Assembly: GCA_022701365.1 (NCBI GenBank)
Contig: JAKUHH010000090.1
Location: forward strand, 1-64,000
Length of the DNA: 64,000 nucleotides
Origin: Mycocentrospora acerina
Taxonomy: Eukaryota > Ascomycota > Dothideomycetes > Pleosporales
Direction: 5' to 3'
A program made the position numbers and the translations under genes. Of the stretch, positions 32,184 through 42,353 are shown one piece after another. A model generated the notes under the pieces. It did not search any database, had not been told where the DNA came from, and saw only the letters and a program-made list of their open reading frames with translations. Every line of letters starts with the position of its first letter. Within the stretch, counting starts at the first letter, position 1.

Positions 32184-32996
32184 TTACGGCACCACAACCT
32201 TTACGTCATCTTCATAATCGACATCCTTGACGCCGTCCTTTGTTATTACCTTGACATACACGCCCTTGAAGTCGATCGGAAGACGTCGCTTCAACTCCTC
32301 TGTGCACATTCGCAGGATCTTCATACCTTGCTCAAAGTCGATGTCTGGGTGGTGATGCTTGTCAAGCAGCGAGAGGCAGTAGTACCTAGGTTGATGGGTT
32401 AGCCGTATCCAACCTCCGCATGCGCTGAGACAGTATTGTATGTGTCTCAAAATCGCCTAGTGTGCAACTCACTGAGCGTATCCATGTGCGGCATAGGGAA
32501 CAGGTGCGTTGCTCGCAAGGTAGTCGATCCAGTACAACGTTGGCTTGTCTGTAATGGTGTCGTAGCCTCCCAGTAGCAGGTTCACCGTGTAGGGTCTCCG
32601 CGATCGCAACGCTCGTGCCAGTTCTCCTCGGACAAAGTTGGCAGTGGCTGCAGGCGACAGCTCCATGTTGTTCCGCATCGAGTACAACTGGATGTTTGCT
32701 TGGATGTATTCGGCGAATTGGACTGTAGACGGCGTCAGCAATCTGCCGTCTCTGAAAGCTCGCTCACCAGCAATGTTTCGGCCATACCCGTATCACCAGC
32801 TTCACCAGAGAAGGCCATCAGCGTGTGCTTGTTGAGTACCCGGGTCTTGTCGTCGGTGGCTTTAAGGACGGTGGCGCCTCGCATGGCGGCTTTCGAGGCG
32901 ACGATGAGGGTAAAGTCCTTGCCCGTGATACCCAGAAGGACCTCCCTGGATAGCTGTCAGCACTGTATACCGGAGGTATCGGCGCCCCTCTTACAT
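32184..32996 (-). CDS. PRE1: 20S proteasome subunit beta type-4 (Pre1/PSMB2-like), with intron-split start codon
   Basis: Four coding exons (32996-32995, 32945-32788, 32722-32473, 32385-32184) give 203 aa, close to yeast Pre1 (198) and human PSMB2 (201). This is a non-catalytic 20S beta subunit without propeptide. MEVLLGITGKDFTLIVASK, AMRGATVL, TLMAFSGEAGDTVQFAEY and the VNLLLGGYD strand followed by PTLYWIDYLAS identify beta-4. The first coding exon supplies only the bases AT. A 49-nt intron (32946-32994, GTAAGAG...TATCCAG, branch CTGAC) follows, and the G of the start codon begins the next exon. No other ATG gives the conserved MEVLLGI start. Without splicing the message reads ATG-TAA. It is head to head with the beta-6 gene. 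Confidence 0.92.
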
Positions 32997-33359
32997 GATG
33001 GCGAGCCTGGGGTAGAGTGTGAGGCGGTGTTCTGGTCGGCTAGTTGCCCAACGCTACGAAAAGCTGGGGGTGTTGGAGGGCGTCGAGAGAAGCGGCAGGT
33101 ATCTGGAAAGCGTCTGGTATAGACGGGAGCGGTTGGTCAAAGCAGTTGTGCAACACGGTGGATGGATGCTGTCGACGTGCAGTTGGAGCTCCAAGCTGGG
33201 GCCAGGCTTGGCGTAGGCTGAACTGCACCGCGTACCTCAAGCTCCAACATCATCAACCAGCAAGCAACGCCGCCACTCGACCACTCAGCTCACTTACGCC
33301 CCAGACTCAACCTCCCAGACTACCTCTCCCAGCTCCCAGACCCTTTCGATAAGCTTGCA
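32997..33359. promoter_or_regulatory. Bidirectional promoter region between proteasome beta-4 and beta-6 genes
   Basis: 363 bp separate the two start codons. I looked for the yeast Rpn4 proteasome element GGTGGCAAA on both strands and do not see it. A perfect 12-bp palindrome TTGGAGCTCCAA lies at 33183-33194, roughly midway. The half next to beta-6 is pyrimidine-rich, as in many fungal leaders. Confidence 0.6.
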
Positions 33360-34204
33360 ATGGCTGCCATCTTCACCGGCGCACCTCCGCAGGGCGGTCC
33401 GGGCTACTCGTTCACCCAGACCCCCACAACTGCTCCATCCGGCGAGCGGCAACACGGCTTCTACCCGTACACATGCCCCCAGATGCCTGCCCAAACCAAA
33501 ACTAACAACACATCAGCTACACTGACAACGGTGGCTCTACACTCGGTATCTCTGGCGCCGACTTCGCCATCCTCGCGGGTGATACACGTTCCACCAACGG
33601 CTACAACATCAACACACGATATGCACCCAAGCTCTTCAAGATCGGCGGTGAGGGACCAGACAACAAGGGCGCCCGGATAGTGCTCTCTGTGGTTGGTTTT
33701 GCAGCTGATGGTGAGGCGCTAAAGGAGCGTCTGGACACCATTGTCAAGATGTACAAGTACCAGCACGGAAAGCCCATGACCGTCTCGGCTTGCGCACAAC
33801 GTCTCAGCCATATTCTCTACAACAAACGCTTCTTCCCGTACTACGTGCATGCAATCATCGGTGGTCTGGATGAGGAGGGCAAGGGAGCATTGTATTCGTA
33901 CGACCCAGTGGGCAGTTACGAGCGGGAGCAGTGCAGAGCAGCGGGTGCGGCGGCATCACTCATCATGCCCTTTTTGGATAACCAGGTCAACTTCAAGAAT
34001 CAGTATGAAGTAGGCAGCGGAACTGGACATGACCTGAAGGCGAAGGAGGCAGCGCCACTGCCGCAAGACCACGTAGAGGATCTAGTGCGAGACGCGTTCA
34101 CGAGTGCAGTTGAAAGGCACATTGAGGTTGGTGACGGGCTGCAGATGATGATTATCACCAAGGAAGGCATAAAAGAGTCATTCACCCCGCTGAAGAAGGA
34201 CTAG
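33360..34204 (+). CDS. PRE7: 20S proteasome subunit beta type-6 (Pre7/PSMB1-like)
   Basis: Two exons (33360-33466 and 33517-34204) give 264 aa. This is a non-catalytic beta subunit of the 20S core. A propeptide-like Gly/Pro/Thr-rich N-terminus leads to HGFYPYTDNGGSTLGISG and then ADFAILAGDTRSTNGYNI. SVVGFAADGEALKERL, NKRFFPYYVHAIIGGLDEEG, YSYDPVGSYEREQCRAAGAA and ASLIMPFLDNQVNFKNQYE are hallmarks of beta-6. RDAFTSAVERHIEVGDGLQM near the end is also typical. The 50-nt intron has an ACTAACA branch site close to its end and interrupts a Pro codon. A slightly long loop, KIGGEGPDNKGARIV, sits where yeast has a short turn. Intact. Confidence 0.95.
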
Positions 34205-35363
34205 AGGGGATACCGCAGGTAGGGGTAGCGGCATGAACGAGATTAACGACTTTTATACATCCTGAAAGGATATGTACGACGAATGGCATGATAAAGTGCT
34301 ATAAGAAAACAAGAAGTGCTTGTAGAGGTGCAGTTCTATGTGACTTGTGATAGGCCAAAGTACAATCTCGTCCCTTTCTTCATATATACATGCACTTTCA
34401 TCTGTCAAAGTTCTGCGTTCATTACTCCTCCTCCTCTCGCTTCTCTCAATGCACTCATTCTATTCATTTCCCCTCCTAGCCCCAGCCTCGTCTACTCTAC
34501 ATCCAAGACCCTGATGTCATTCACGCCTGCAATGAACCTCACCTCTACCTACACACTAGCCCCACTACACATGGCCATCATCTACCCACGACATAACCCC
34601 TCCTCTTTCCACCCCACCAACCCACTCAATCTACAAGACAGGTCCTGCCATTCCAGATGAAAAAAGAACAAAGTATATCAGGTACTAAAAATAATGATTA
34701 AAAAAATAACAATTAGTTTATTTTGCGAAGATTCTATGTTAGTCTATTGATGTTGCCACCACTTTTTTTCTCTTCCTTTCTCGAGAGGAAGAGGTAAAGG
34801 TTTGTTGGCAATAAATTCAAAGTTGTGGTGCTTACTTGTCCTGCGACAAATTCTTTCCCTTCCCGCTTGGAGATGGCGATGGCAATGGTGTAAGGGATGG
34901 AGGGGGGGTGTAGGTTAGATACGGGAAGTGAGACTAGCAAGCGACTTACTTTTGATTGCTTGGATTTGGGTGGGGTAAAGTGAAGTGAACATCTTCACTT
35001 GAGAAGGATGGGAAATGGGAAATGGAAAAAAAATGTAAAAGCTAGAGCGATGGAAAGTATGATTGATCAAAGATATTGGTCAGACAGAGAAGCAATTTTG
35101 CCTGGATACTTGCGAAAAAAAAATCAAACAAAAAAACAACGTGACTGATCGATTCCATCTACAATGGGTTTCCAAAAAAAAAGTTCAAGGTATTTAGCAA
35201 AAAAATCCAAAAGACAATGAAGCCTGATGAAGCCAACAAATCCGAAAAAAAACACACAGAAAAATACCATATACATGGCTTTATTCTAACCCAGCCAACC
35301 AACCAAACAACCAACCAACCAACCATCTATCCATCCGTTTATTCATTCCATCCACCCACCAAC
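34205..35363. other. Intergenic region, no gene recognised
   Basis: Convergent 3' flanks of the beta-6 and NACHT genes. The sequence is A/T-homopolymer-rich, with an AACC microsatellite at about 35294-35325. Open frames overlapping it show no domain. Confidence 0.65.
35294..35325. repeat. AACC microsatellite
   Basis: About seven CAAC/AACC tetranucleotide units with one interruption. Confidence 0.85.
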
Positions 35364-37907
35364 CTACACACACTCAGGAACATCCACAACCGGCTTCTTG
35401 GACAGCCTCACCGCCCTAGCATAATACTCCAACAAGCCCTCCACCTCAACCCTCCCCTTCCCATATTCGCCCTTTAGTCTCTCCCTCCCTCCAATCCAGC
35501 GCTCCTCGCCCCCCTTGCCCAAGCGTTTCCGCATCTCGCGGCTAAACTCGAGCGCGTGCTTGATTTCCTTGCGCTCTGCAGTCTTCATTTGCTTTGCCTT
35601 GAGGGCGACGTAGCCGGGGATGTTGAGCCAGGCGGCGATGTCGAGGAAGGTTTCGAGGCGGGTGGGGAGCGGGGGGAAGGAGGGCAGGTCGGAGAGGGAG
35701 GGGTGGGAGGTGTGGAGGTGGAGGGCGGTGGAGCCGGCGGCGTCGATGTAGGTGAAGGGGAGTTTGGATGTGTGGGTGTAGATTGTGAGTGCGGATTCGA
35801 GGCAGGCGGATAAGGGGGTCCAGATGCTGAGGGGGGAGTCGGAGGACGAAGGCGGAGGGAGAGTTTTGAGTGTTAGGAGGTGCGAGTTTGCCCATTGGGT
35901 GGAGGTGTTGAAGGTGGAGGAGAGGAGTTTTTCTCTTTGGGCAGGTGGGGAGGAGAGGTATTCGCGGATGGAGCGGTGGGTATGTGTGACTTTTAGGTGG
36001 GAAGGGGTATGTTCGCTGTCCAGGGGTGTAGTGTTGAAGATGGAGAAGAAGTTCATGCAGCGGTGGCGGACGAGGTCGAGCATGTCCATTGTTTTTTGGG
36101 TCACATCTAAGGGCCGGAGGGGCCGGATTTCGGTAGAAATGGCGGTGGTTGTGTCAATTGTAAGGGCGTAGGAGAGGGGGATAAGTTCGGGGTATCCATG
36201 GCTTTCAATCAGGGCGTTGATCTTCCAGAGCTGCTCGAGGTCAGCGGGGTGGAGATTCTGCAGGATGTGCGCGAGCAGATCGTCCAGGTCAGAAGGGAGA
36301 GCTGCTGCCCGCCTCTGGAATGTCTGGAAGTTGTCTGTTGCTGAAGTGCCTTGTATTAGAAAGTGCGTAGCTAGTGTGGCCCAGAGAAAGACTCCAGAAG
36401 CTTTTTCTGTAAGGGAATTGACAACGTCTCTCTCCTCCGGACTCGAAGTTGAACCATGCATTTTGTTCGGACCATGGTCTTGCTCAAAGGCATCCATGAT
36501 ACCCATTTCGATATCACTTCTGTTCCAAACATCCAAAATCAGCGTCGGTCTCTTTTCAAAAGCCGTCTGTGCAAGTGGTGACGGCCGGCTTGAAACACAG
36601 ACTTTGACATGCTCCATCTTGGTCGCGCTGATGAGAATGTCCGAGATTTCGTTGGAATACTTATCCATCTCGTCCAGCCCGTCAATCAGAAACATAAACT
36701 TCTTTGAGCCATCCGCAACCATGAGTTCGAAAGCACGCAGAAGCTCCGGGAAAGAGACATCATGCAGGCCACCACCATAGGAAGTGAACTGTTTCCATCG
36801 ATCTGCAAAAAGCTCCTGAACAATCGCCTGATCCTGCTCCAACGGACCATAAATCATGTCCTGCAGCGACTCGTACAGCAGTGATCTCAGCACCCCAATC
36901 GGCGTCTTCTGCAACTCGGTCCCGCTGTTCCAGAAGAAAAAGCCCGACGTGATCCCCGGCGCCTGGCCCGACCACGCCTCGAGGCTCTCAAACACCCTCG
37001 GGTTGCGGAACAGATACTTCATCAGCGACGTCTTGCCGGATCCGGGCTTCCCCGTGATCCAGAACAGATTTTCCCCCCGCGTGTTCCCAAACCACTCCAG
37101 CAACCCGCCCACCTCCTCCTGCCGCTCGCCAAAGACCCACTCAAACGTGCCCTCTAGCGGGTCGGAAGCACTGCACAGCCGATCATCTAGCTCGGGAAAG
37201 CGCAAGTTGGCAAACAACCCAGCGCAAAAGTGCGCTTCATTCTCTGCTTCCACCAGCTTGTCGACCTGCTTGGCAAAATCCTCGAGGCTCTTCTTGCCCT
37301 TTGCTTTCCAGTCTGGCTTCCAGTCGTTGGCGTGGACGGCATCCAGGGCCTCGTTCTGCCACTTTTCCCAGTGGTGCAGGCGGCCGTCGTCTTCGATAAA
37401 GATGGGGATTCCTGCCTCGGCGGATTGATCAAGGTAGTTTCTTAGGGCCAGGAGCAGCGCTGTGTCGACTTCTTTGCGTATGGCGCGCAGTTTTGCCTTT
37501 AGGTCTGTGATTTGCTTCTTCCGCCACACGACGGTCATGAGCGCGTCTCTTGCAGTTGGCCATTGCGGGTCACCGAAGCTGCCTTTTGCTTGGGTGGTAA
37601 TGAGAGCATCGATGAGGGGAGATGTGGCTTCTTTTGCGTCTTCACTTATTCTGAGCAACTGCTGCGCTGCCTCGCTGAGCTTTGCCGCTTTGTCGTTGCT
37701 GAGCTTCTTCAGCTCGCTCTCCTCAATGGCGTCGGAGAGACGGTAGAGGTTATTGATTACATCTTGCAGGACTGCGGCGTTTTCGACCGGGGTTGTGTGC
37801 GGATCCGAAGGCTGAAAGATGGGGTTGTCTTTGCGCAGCACGTTGATGGAAAAATCGAGGATTTGCACAATCGCTGATGCCAGCCCCACAGCTGGTATGG
37901 GCTTCAT
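35364..37907 (-). CDS. NACHT-type NTPase, NLR-like
   Basis: A single-exon gene of 847 aa. An alpha-helical N-terminal domain (1 to about 250, starting AVGLASAIVQILDFSINVLR) precedes a NACHT NTPase. Walker A is GKPGSGKT (286-293), Walker B is FMFLIDGLDEM (404-414), and a sensor-like VCVSSRPSPLAQ follows. The hydrophobic N-terminal helix with a paired helical region is the pattern found on fungal NLR-like signalling proteins. Such proteins act in non-self recognition and regulated cell death, but I infer no specific partner. The C-terminal 400 residues are helical with no ankyrin, WD or TPR repeats visible, so the usual ligand-sensing repeat array is absent. The end (VVDVPECV) is at a clean stop, with no sign of truncation. 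Confidence 0.85.
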   Translation of the reverse strand: MKPIPAVGLASAIVQILDFSINVLRKDNPIFQPSDPHTTPVENAAVLQDVINNLYRLSDAIEESELKKLSNDKAAKLSEAAQQLLRISEDAKEATSPLIDALITTQAKGSFGDPQWPTARDALMTVVWRKKQITDLKAKLRAIRKEVDTALLLALRNYLDQSAEAGIPIFIEDDGRLHHWEKWQNEALDAVHANDWKPDWKAKGKKSLEDFAKQVDKLVEAENEAHFCAGLFANLRFPELDDRLCSASDPLEGTFEWVFGERQEEVGGLLEWFGNTRGENLFWITGKPGSGKTSLMKYLFRNPRVFESLEAWSGQAPGITSGFFFWNSGTELQKTPIGVLRSLLYESLQDMIYGPLEQDQAIVQELFADRWKQFTSYGGGLHDVSFPELLRAFELMVADGSKKFMFLIDGLDEMDKYSNEISDILISATKMEHVKVCVSSRPSPLAQTAFEKRPTLILDVWNRSDIEMGIMDAFEQDHGPNKMHGSTSSPEERDVVNSLTEKASGVFLWATLATHFLIQGTSATDNFQTFQRRAAALPSDLDDLLAHILQNLHPADLEQLWKINALIESHGYPELIPLSYALTIDTTTAISTEIRPLRPLDVTQKTMDMLDLVRHRCMNFFSIFNTTPLDSEHTPSHLKVTHTHRSIREYLSSPPAQREKLLSSTFNTSTQWANSHLLTLKTLPPPSSSDSPLSIWTPLSACLESALTIYTHTSKLPFTYIDAAGSTALHLHTSHPSLSDLPSFPPLPTRLETFLDIAAWLNIPGYVALKAKQMKTAERKEIKHALEFSREMRKRLGKGGEERWIGGRERLKGEYGKGRVEVEGLLEYYARAVRLSKKPVVDVPECV

Positions 37908-38533
37908 TGCGCAACGCTACCAACAAGACCGTATGGGAATAGGAGAGGATTTTATGGAAAATTCGGGCATTCTTGAAACATGAATGAATGTTTGATGCTG
38001 CGCCTCCAAGGGTCCAGGGGTTTACCCGTTCCCGTCCTACTTTAGCGCAACCTTGTGTGAAACTTGGCGCGCAGAGTAGCGATTTCCAGGGATGTGATTA
38101 GCAAGGTCGGATGCCATGTTGCCGACCGATCTGGTGTAGTCGCAAAAGTCGGCACAACTCAGATATATTTCATCGCAGGTGCACAGATCATGGTAAGAAC
38201 GGACGAAAAATTAGTTCATTGCAACTATGCAGTGAGATTACTAAATACTTTATGACTAGCTATTCGATGCATGCTCAAATTAAAGCGGGCAAGGAGCGTG
38301 AAGCTGACGTACCCCAGAAGGCAGCAACATGTAACAACAAACGAGACCATGGCCATTGAGCGCGTACGCAAGGCAAACCCCAGTTCCTACTCGGATAGAC
38401 GGCGGGTATCTCAAAGGGAGCGTCCAAGTATGGCCTACAACCCACAACCAACTACAAACACACAAAGGGAAAAAAAGGGAGATGACAGTGAGGAAATATC
38501 AACAACATGACGAAAAAATTACAGCCTTCAACC
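37908..38533. other. Intergenic region, nothing recognised
   Basis: Upstream flank of the NACHT gene and 3' flank of the C2-domain gene. No credible coding region or repeat. Confidence 0.6.
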
Positions 38534-40424
38534 CTATGTGGCTTTTGTCTCCGAATTAGCACTCGGACCCTGTCCAGAGTGATCTTTCCACCCATCATGA
38601 TGCCTGGTGGCGCCCAACTCTTTGAGATGCCCTTTTGCAGCATTCGCTCTGGTTTCTGCTTCTCTCTGCACTTGGTGTCTGAAATGGGACTCTCCCAGCT
38701 CGCCGCCGCTTTCCAAACGATCCAGGTCCTCTTCGTCGCTGCTACTCAAACTACTGCTGCGTGAAACCTGCGTGTACACAATATGATCGCCTTCACGCTT
38801 CTTGCGCTCACGCTGTTCGTCCTTGAGCTTCTTCATCTTTTCAGCGTCACCTTGGCAGTCGAGTGTGCGGATGTGTAGACCGGGAAAGTTTGCTTGGAAG
38901 AACTCTTTCAGTTGAGGGAGGAGTTTGGCATTGGGACGGTAGGTGCCGCTGTCATTGTCGATGATGAGTTCATAGCGAGAGGGATCTTTGATGGGAGATT
39001 TGTCTCTGGATTGCTCATGGTCGACGTCAAACCTATTCTCTCGATCTTCTTCAGAGGGCGCGTGATTAGCGTGGTGTACGCGGCGGATGAAGAATTCGCC
39101 CGAAAAGGCAACGTAGGCTGCGACGTCGCTGTGCATGGTGTGCTTGGACAGCATGTCGATGCCGAATTCCTTGCCCGTTTCCGTGAAGCGGAAAAGCGAG
39201 TCGAGGGTGAGGACGTAGGTGAAGATGCGCCCGCCCTGGTCAAAGTGGACGAGTTCAAGGAACTTTTGGGTGAATTCAGTGCATGGTTCTGGAAACTCTT
39301 CATATTCTGTTGCTTGGTCGAAGTTGTAGACACGCGCGTGCTGGTGATGCAATGCCTTTGAGAGGATGAAGCCTCGCACGCCCTTTGCGGTGAACATGGA
39401 CTTGACAAAGGGCTTAAACTCGACAAATCGGTGGTACATGTGTTCAGGTGCAGGCCCCCGAAGCTGCATTTGGTTGGATTGAAAGTTGTATCGCTCAGGC
39501 TTTGCCTTGCCAGTCCTCTTGGACACGTCTTCGCCCTCACGGGTGGGCTCCTTTTGGCCAAGGAGACGCCCGAGGAGCGGCGAGTAGTGGCGTATCCAGA
39601 ACTGGGGCCCTATTGTGTATGCACGACCGCCATTTTCGTCGTTCGTCCTGCCCAGCACCTCGACGCTGACAGTCAAGGTACCGCTCATGTGCTCGGCCTT
39701 GCGGAAGCAGACGGCGACGGCGCGCAATGCAAAGGCCCTCTTGCTGACCATGCGCTTCTTGATGGAGTAGGTCTGGTCGCGTATCCCCGGCCATGTGTCG
39801 CTGACGGAGGTGGCGACGACATGGACGTTGCCCAGGCGGTCGTCGTGGTCAGCGGGATCCTCGTCGTAGATGCGGCACTTTAGCCTGAAGCCACTGGCGG
39901 GGACGTTTGCGACGATCCACTCCTGGTTCCACACGGGATCGGTGTTCTGGCGGATGGTGCGCGTGCGCAGCGTCAGCGGCGGGTCTTCCTTGTGTCTGGT
40001 GGGGAGGCCCGTCTGCAGCTCTGCAAGGATGAAGGGGTCTGCCGACACTGGCGTCATGTCAGCACGTCTTGTATGTATATAAGCACATGTGCATGGACAT
40101 GTGTGTATGGACATGTGTGTGTATGCATGGATGCATGTGTGGACAGCCTCCAGGACAGCACTCACGTGTATTGATGTCGGCCAACGGCAGGTTGTTGGCG
40201 CGGTGAAAGGTAAACTTGAGCGTGTAGCCCGGCGGCGCGCGCGGAATGGGCGTCGCGTCAAATCCGCCTTCGGGCTCCTTCTCCTTCTTCTTGCTGGCCG
40301 ACGTCTCGGTCCTCGTGTCGAGCGGCTTGGGCGCCTGTGCATCTGCGCCCGCGGTGCCATTCGGCGCAACCGCAGCGTCCGCCTTCTCCTGCTCGTCCAA
40401 GCGCGGGGCTGTGGTGTCCGCCAT
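38534..40424 (-). CDS. C2-domain protein
   Basis: Two exons (40424-40166 and 40047-38534) give 590 aa. After a Lys/Ala/Glu-rich N-terminus (about 1-60), YTLKFTFHRANNLPLADINT starts a C2 beta-sandwich that crosses the intron and continues with SADPFILAELQTGLPTRHKE, TRTIRQNTDPVWNQEWIVANV and FRLKCRIYDEDPADHDDRLG. These carry the Asp residues expected of a calcium/phospholipid-binding C2 domain. The following about 350 residues form a conserved-looking region of unknown fold (YHRFVEFKPFVKSMF, GVRGFILSKALHHQHARVYN), ending in YELIIDNDSGTYRP and a charged Ser-rich tail. The 118-nt intron is longer than its neighbours because of an internal ATGTGTG microsatellite. I infer membrane-associated calcium signalling at most; the exact role is unknown. 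Confidence 0.82.
40068..40146. repeat. ATGTGTATGG-type microsatellite inside the C2-gene intron
   Basis: Imperfect units of ATGTGTGTATGG/ATGCATGTG lie within the intron at 40048-40165. Confidence 0.8.
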
Positions 40425-42353
40425 GGTTGCGACGTCGATGAGGGAGAGGAAGAAAAAAGCGGCGGGCTATTTCGTGTCGAAGGAGCAGTGGGCGCACGGC
40501 GGCTGTCAGCGGGGTTGAATGTCTGGGCGCGCAATGGAGGTGGATGTCTGGGCGCGCAAGATAGCTATGTAGACAGGCAGGCAGGCAGATCAAGGGTGTG
40601 GCGGGTGCGGCGGGTGCGACGGGAATCGCGAGACCATTGAAGATGCGCAGTCGAAATGAGGGAAACCCCGTGCGTATATGTGTGAGTGTGGCTGGGGCTG
40701 GGTAGCAGAAGATCCGCCATGTCACCGAGCGCGCAGCACACCAGCAAAGCGGAGCTGGCGGCTGTGATCGGCACCGCCTTCTGCTGCCATGGCTTCGACA
40801 AGCTTAACCAAGCTTTGGCAGATCCTGGGCACTGCCATGACGTCGCCCACTGCCTCTTGCCGGCCCGCCCTCCGATTAGCCCACGCCCACTACATCCCTC
40901 GCATCCATCACATGCCAGTCCACACTCCGCTCCCTCGTTCGCTGCATGTGCAGCCCTGGTTGCCGGTATCCGGTCCAATCCAATTACAGCTTCCTCCCAC
41001 TCCCCGTACTGGGCGGTTTTGTCTGCAAGCAGAAAGTAAACTGCAGTGCTTGCATGTATTCGTCAATGTCCCGTGCCCATATCCCTCCGCCCGTTGGTCG
41101 CTGGTCTATGCAGTGTTAGCAATGACAACCAAATGCTTCTTCCTCTTCCTGTTCTTCTCAAGTCCGGCTTTGTTGTTGTTGCTGTCGTTGTCGTTGTCGT
41201 TGAAACAAAGCCCATGAAACTCCATTGACTAAGCCCACGCCCGCCTCTAAATAATTAACCCCCCCTCCCATACACACACGCACACAAGAGCAACTGCATA
41301 ATCACAAGCAGACTGAAACTTCCCAACAAGCTGATTACTACAAATTTGTGGACCATCAGGTGGACCATTAAAAAAACACTCAACGACGTCACCGCTTACC
41401 CTACTTCCACGCTAAAGCCACATACAACCATCATGAGGATTTTTTTAACAGAAAGAAAAACAAGCTACAATCTTTTTTCTCCCTTGGAATAACACTTTTC
41501 AACACTACATACATCATGGCATACGTATAGCTACACTGTGAAGAAGGTCATACTCCACCAAAGTACTTTTGTAGCATCAAAGACGCGTAAACTCTCCCCC
41601 ATCGTCGTGTTCAATCGCCTGTTTGTACCACCTCGCCTTCACCTGCCTCGACGTGTGCGCTGGAACACGCCATCTTCATCTCCCACTCCCCTACCAAAAA
41701 AAAGCTAGTCAGCCATCCCCTGGCCCCCTGCAAACATCTCACACGTCTCGACAAGGAACAAGCCTCGGCAAATGGTCTCGAGTAGCGCATGATTATGTAC
41801 AACAAATTTTAATTGAAGGAATTCTTTTCAGGTTGGTTGGTTTGCTTTTCGGCTGATGTTGCCCTGCGAGACGACGACATCCATATACTCCAGCTGCACT
41901 TTGATAAAACATTGACTTGAGAGTAAATTGCCTTTAATTCCATGGTTCAATTTTAGAAAAGAAGTATTAATTAGAGTGAAGTGAATCAAAACCGTTACGT
42001 TGGTTGAATTTTTTTTTAATTAAAATGCTACCATCAAGAGTGAAGAGTCATCCTAGCAGGACTTGCCCGTGCATACCAAAAAAAGTCGTCCTACAAGACA
42101 CTCCTCCCTTTGCTACAATACACTCCGTCTGTCTATCGAATTCTATGTTTCGAAACGAAATACTGGCTCGACTATCCAAAACATGTCATGTCGTGTCATG
42201 TCTATCCGCAATGCTGACATATCAACAAACTAATTAAAAATATTTTCTTAAAAAAAAACACTGGACTGGGTATAATGCGAAGAAACCGTTCTGTAGTCTC
42301 CAAAAGTGCCACCCCCGTATGGATTGGCATCCTGTCGTCTCTCCGACACGAAA
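40425..42353. other. Intergenic region, no gene recognised
   Basis: Promoter side of the C2 gene and 3' flank of the DHA2 transporter. It contains a TTGTTG/TCGTTG tract near 41167-41203 and A/T-rich runs. Open frames up to 183 codons at 40089-40640 are antisense shadows and low-complexity. Confidence 0.6.

Noticed and set aside
33680..34204. An ATG at 33680 as the start of the beta-6 gene
   Set aside because: It would lose the conserved N-terminal half. The two-exon model from 33360 restores the whole subunit.
40089..40640. 183-codon plus-strand frame over the 5' end of the C2 gene
   Set aside because: Antisense shadow of the C2 coding exon and of the intron microsatellite.
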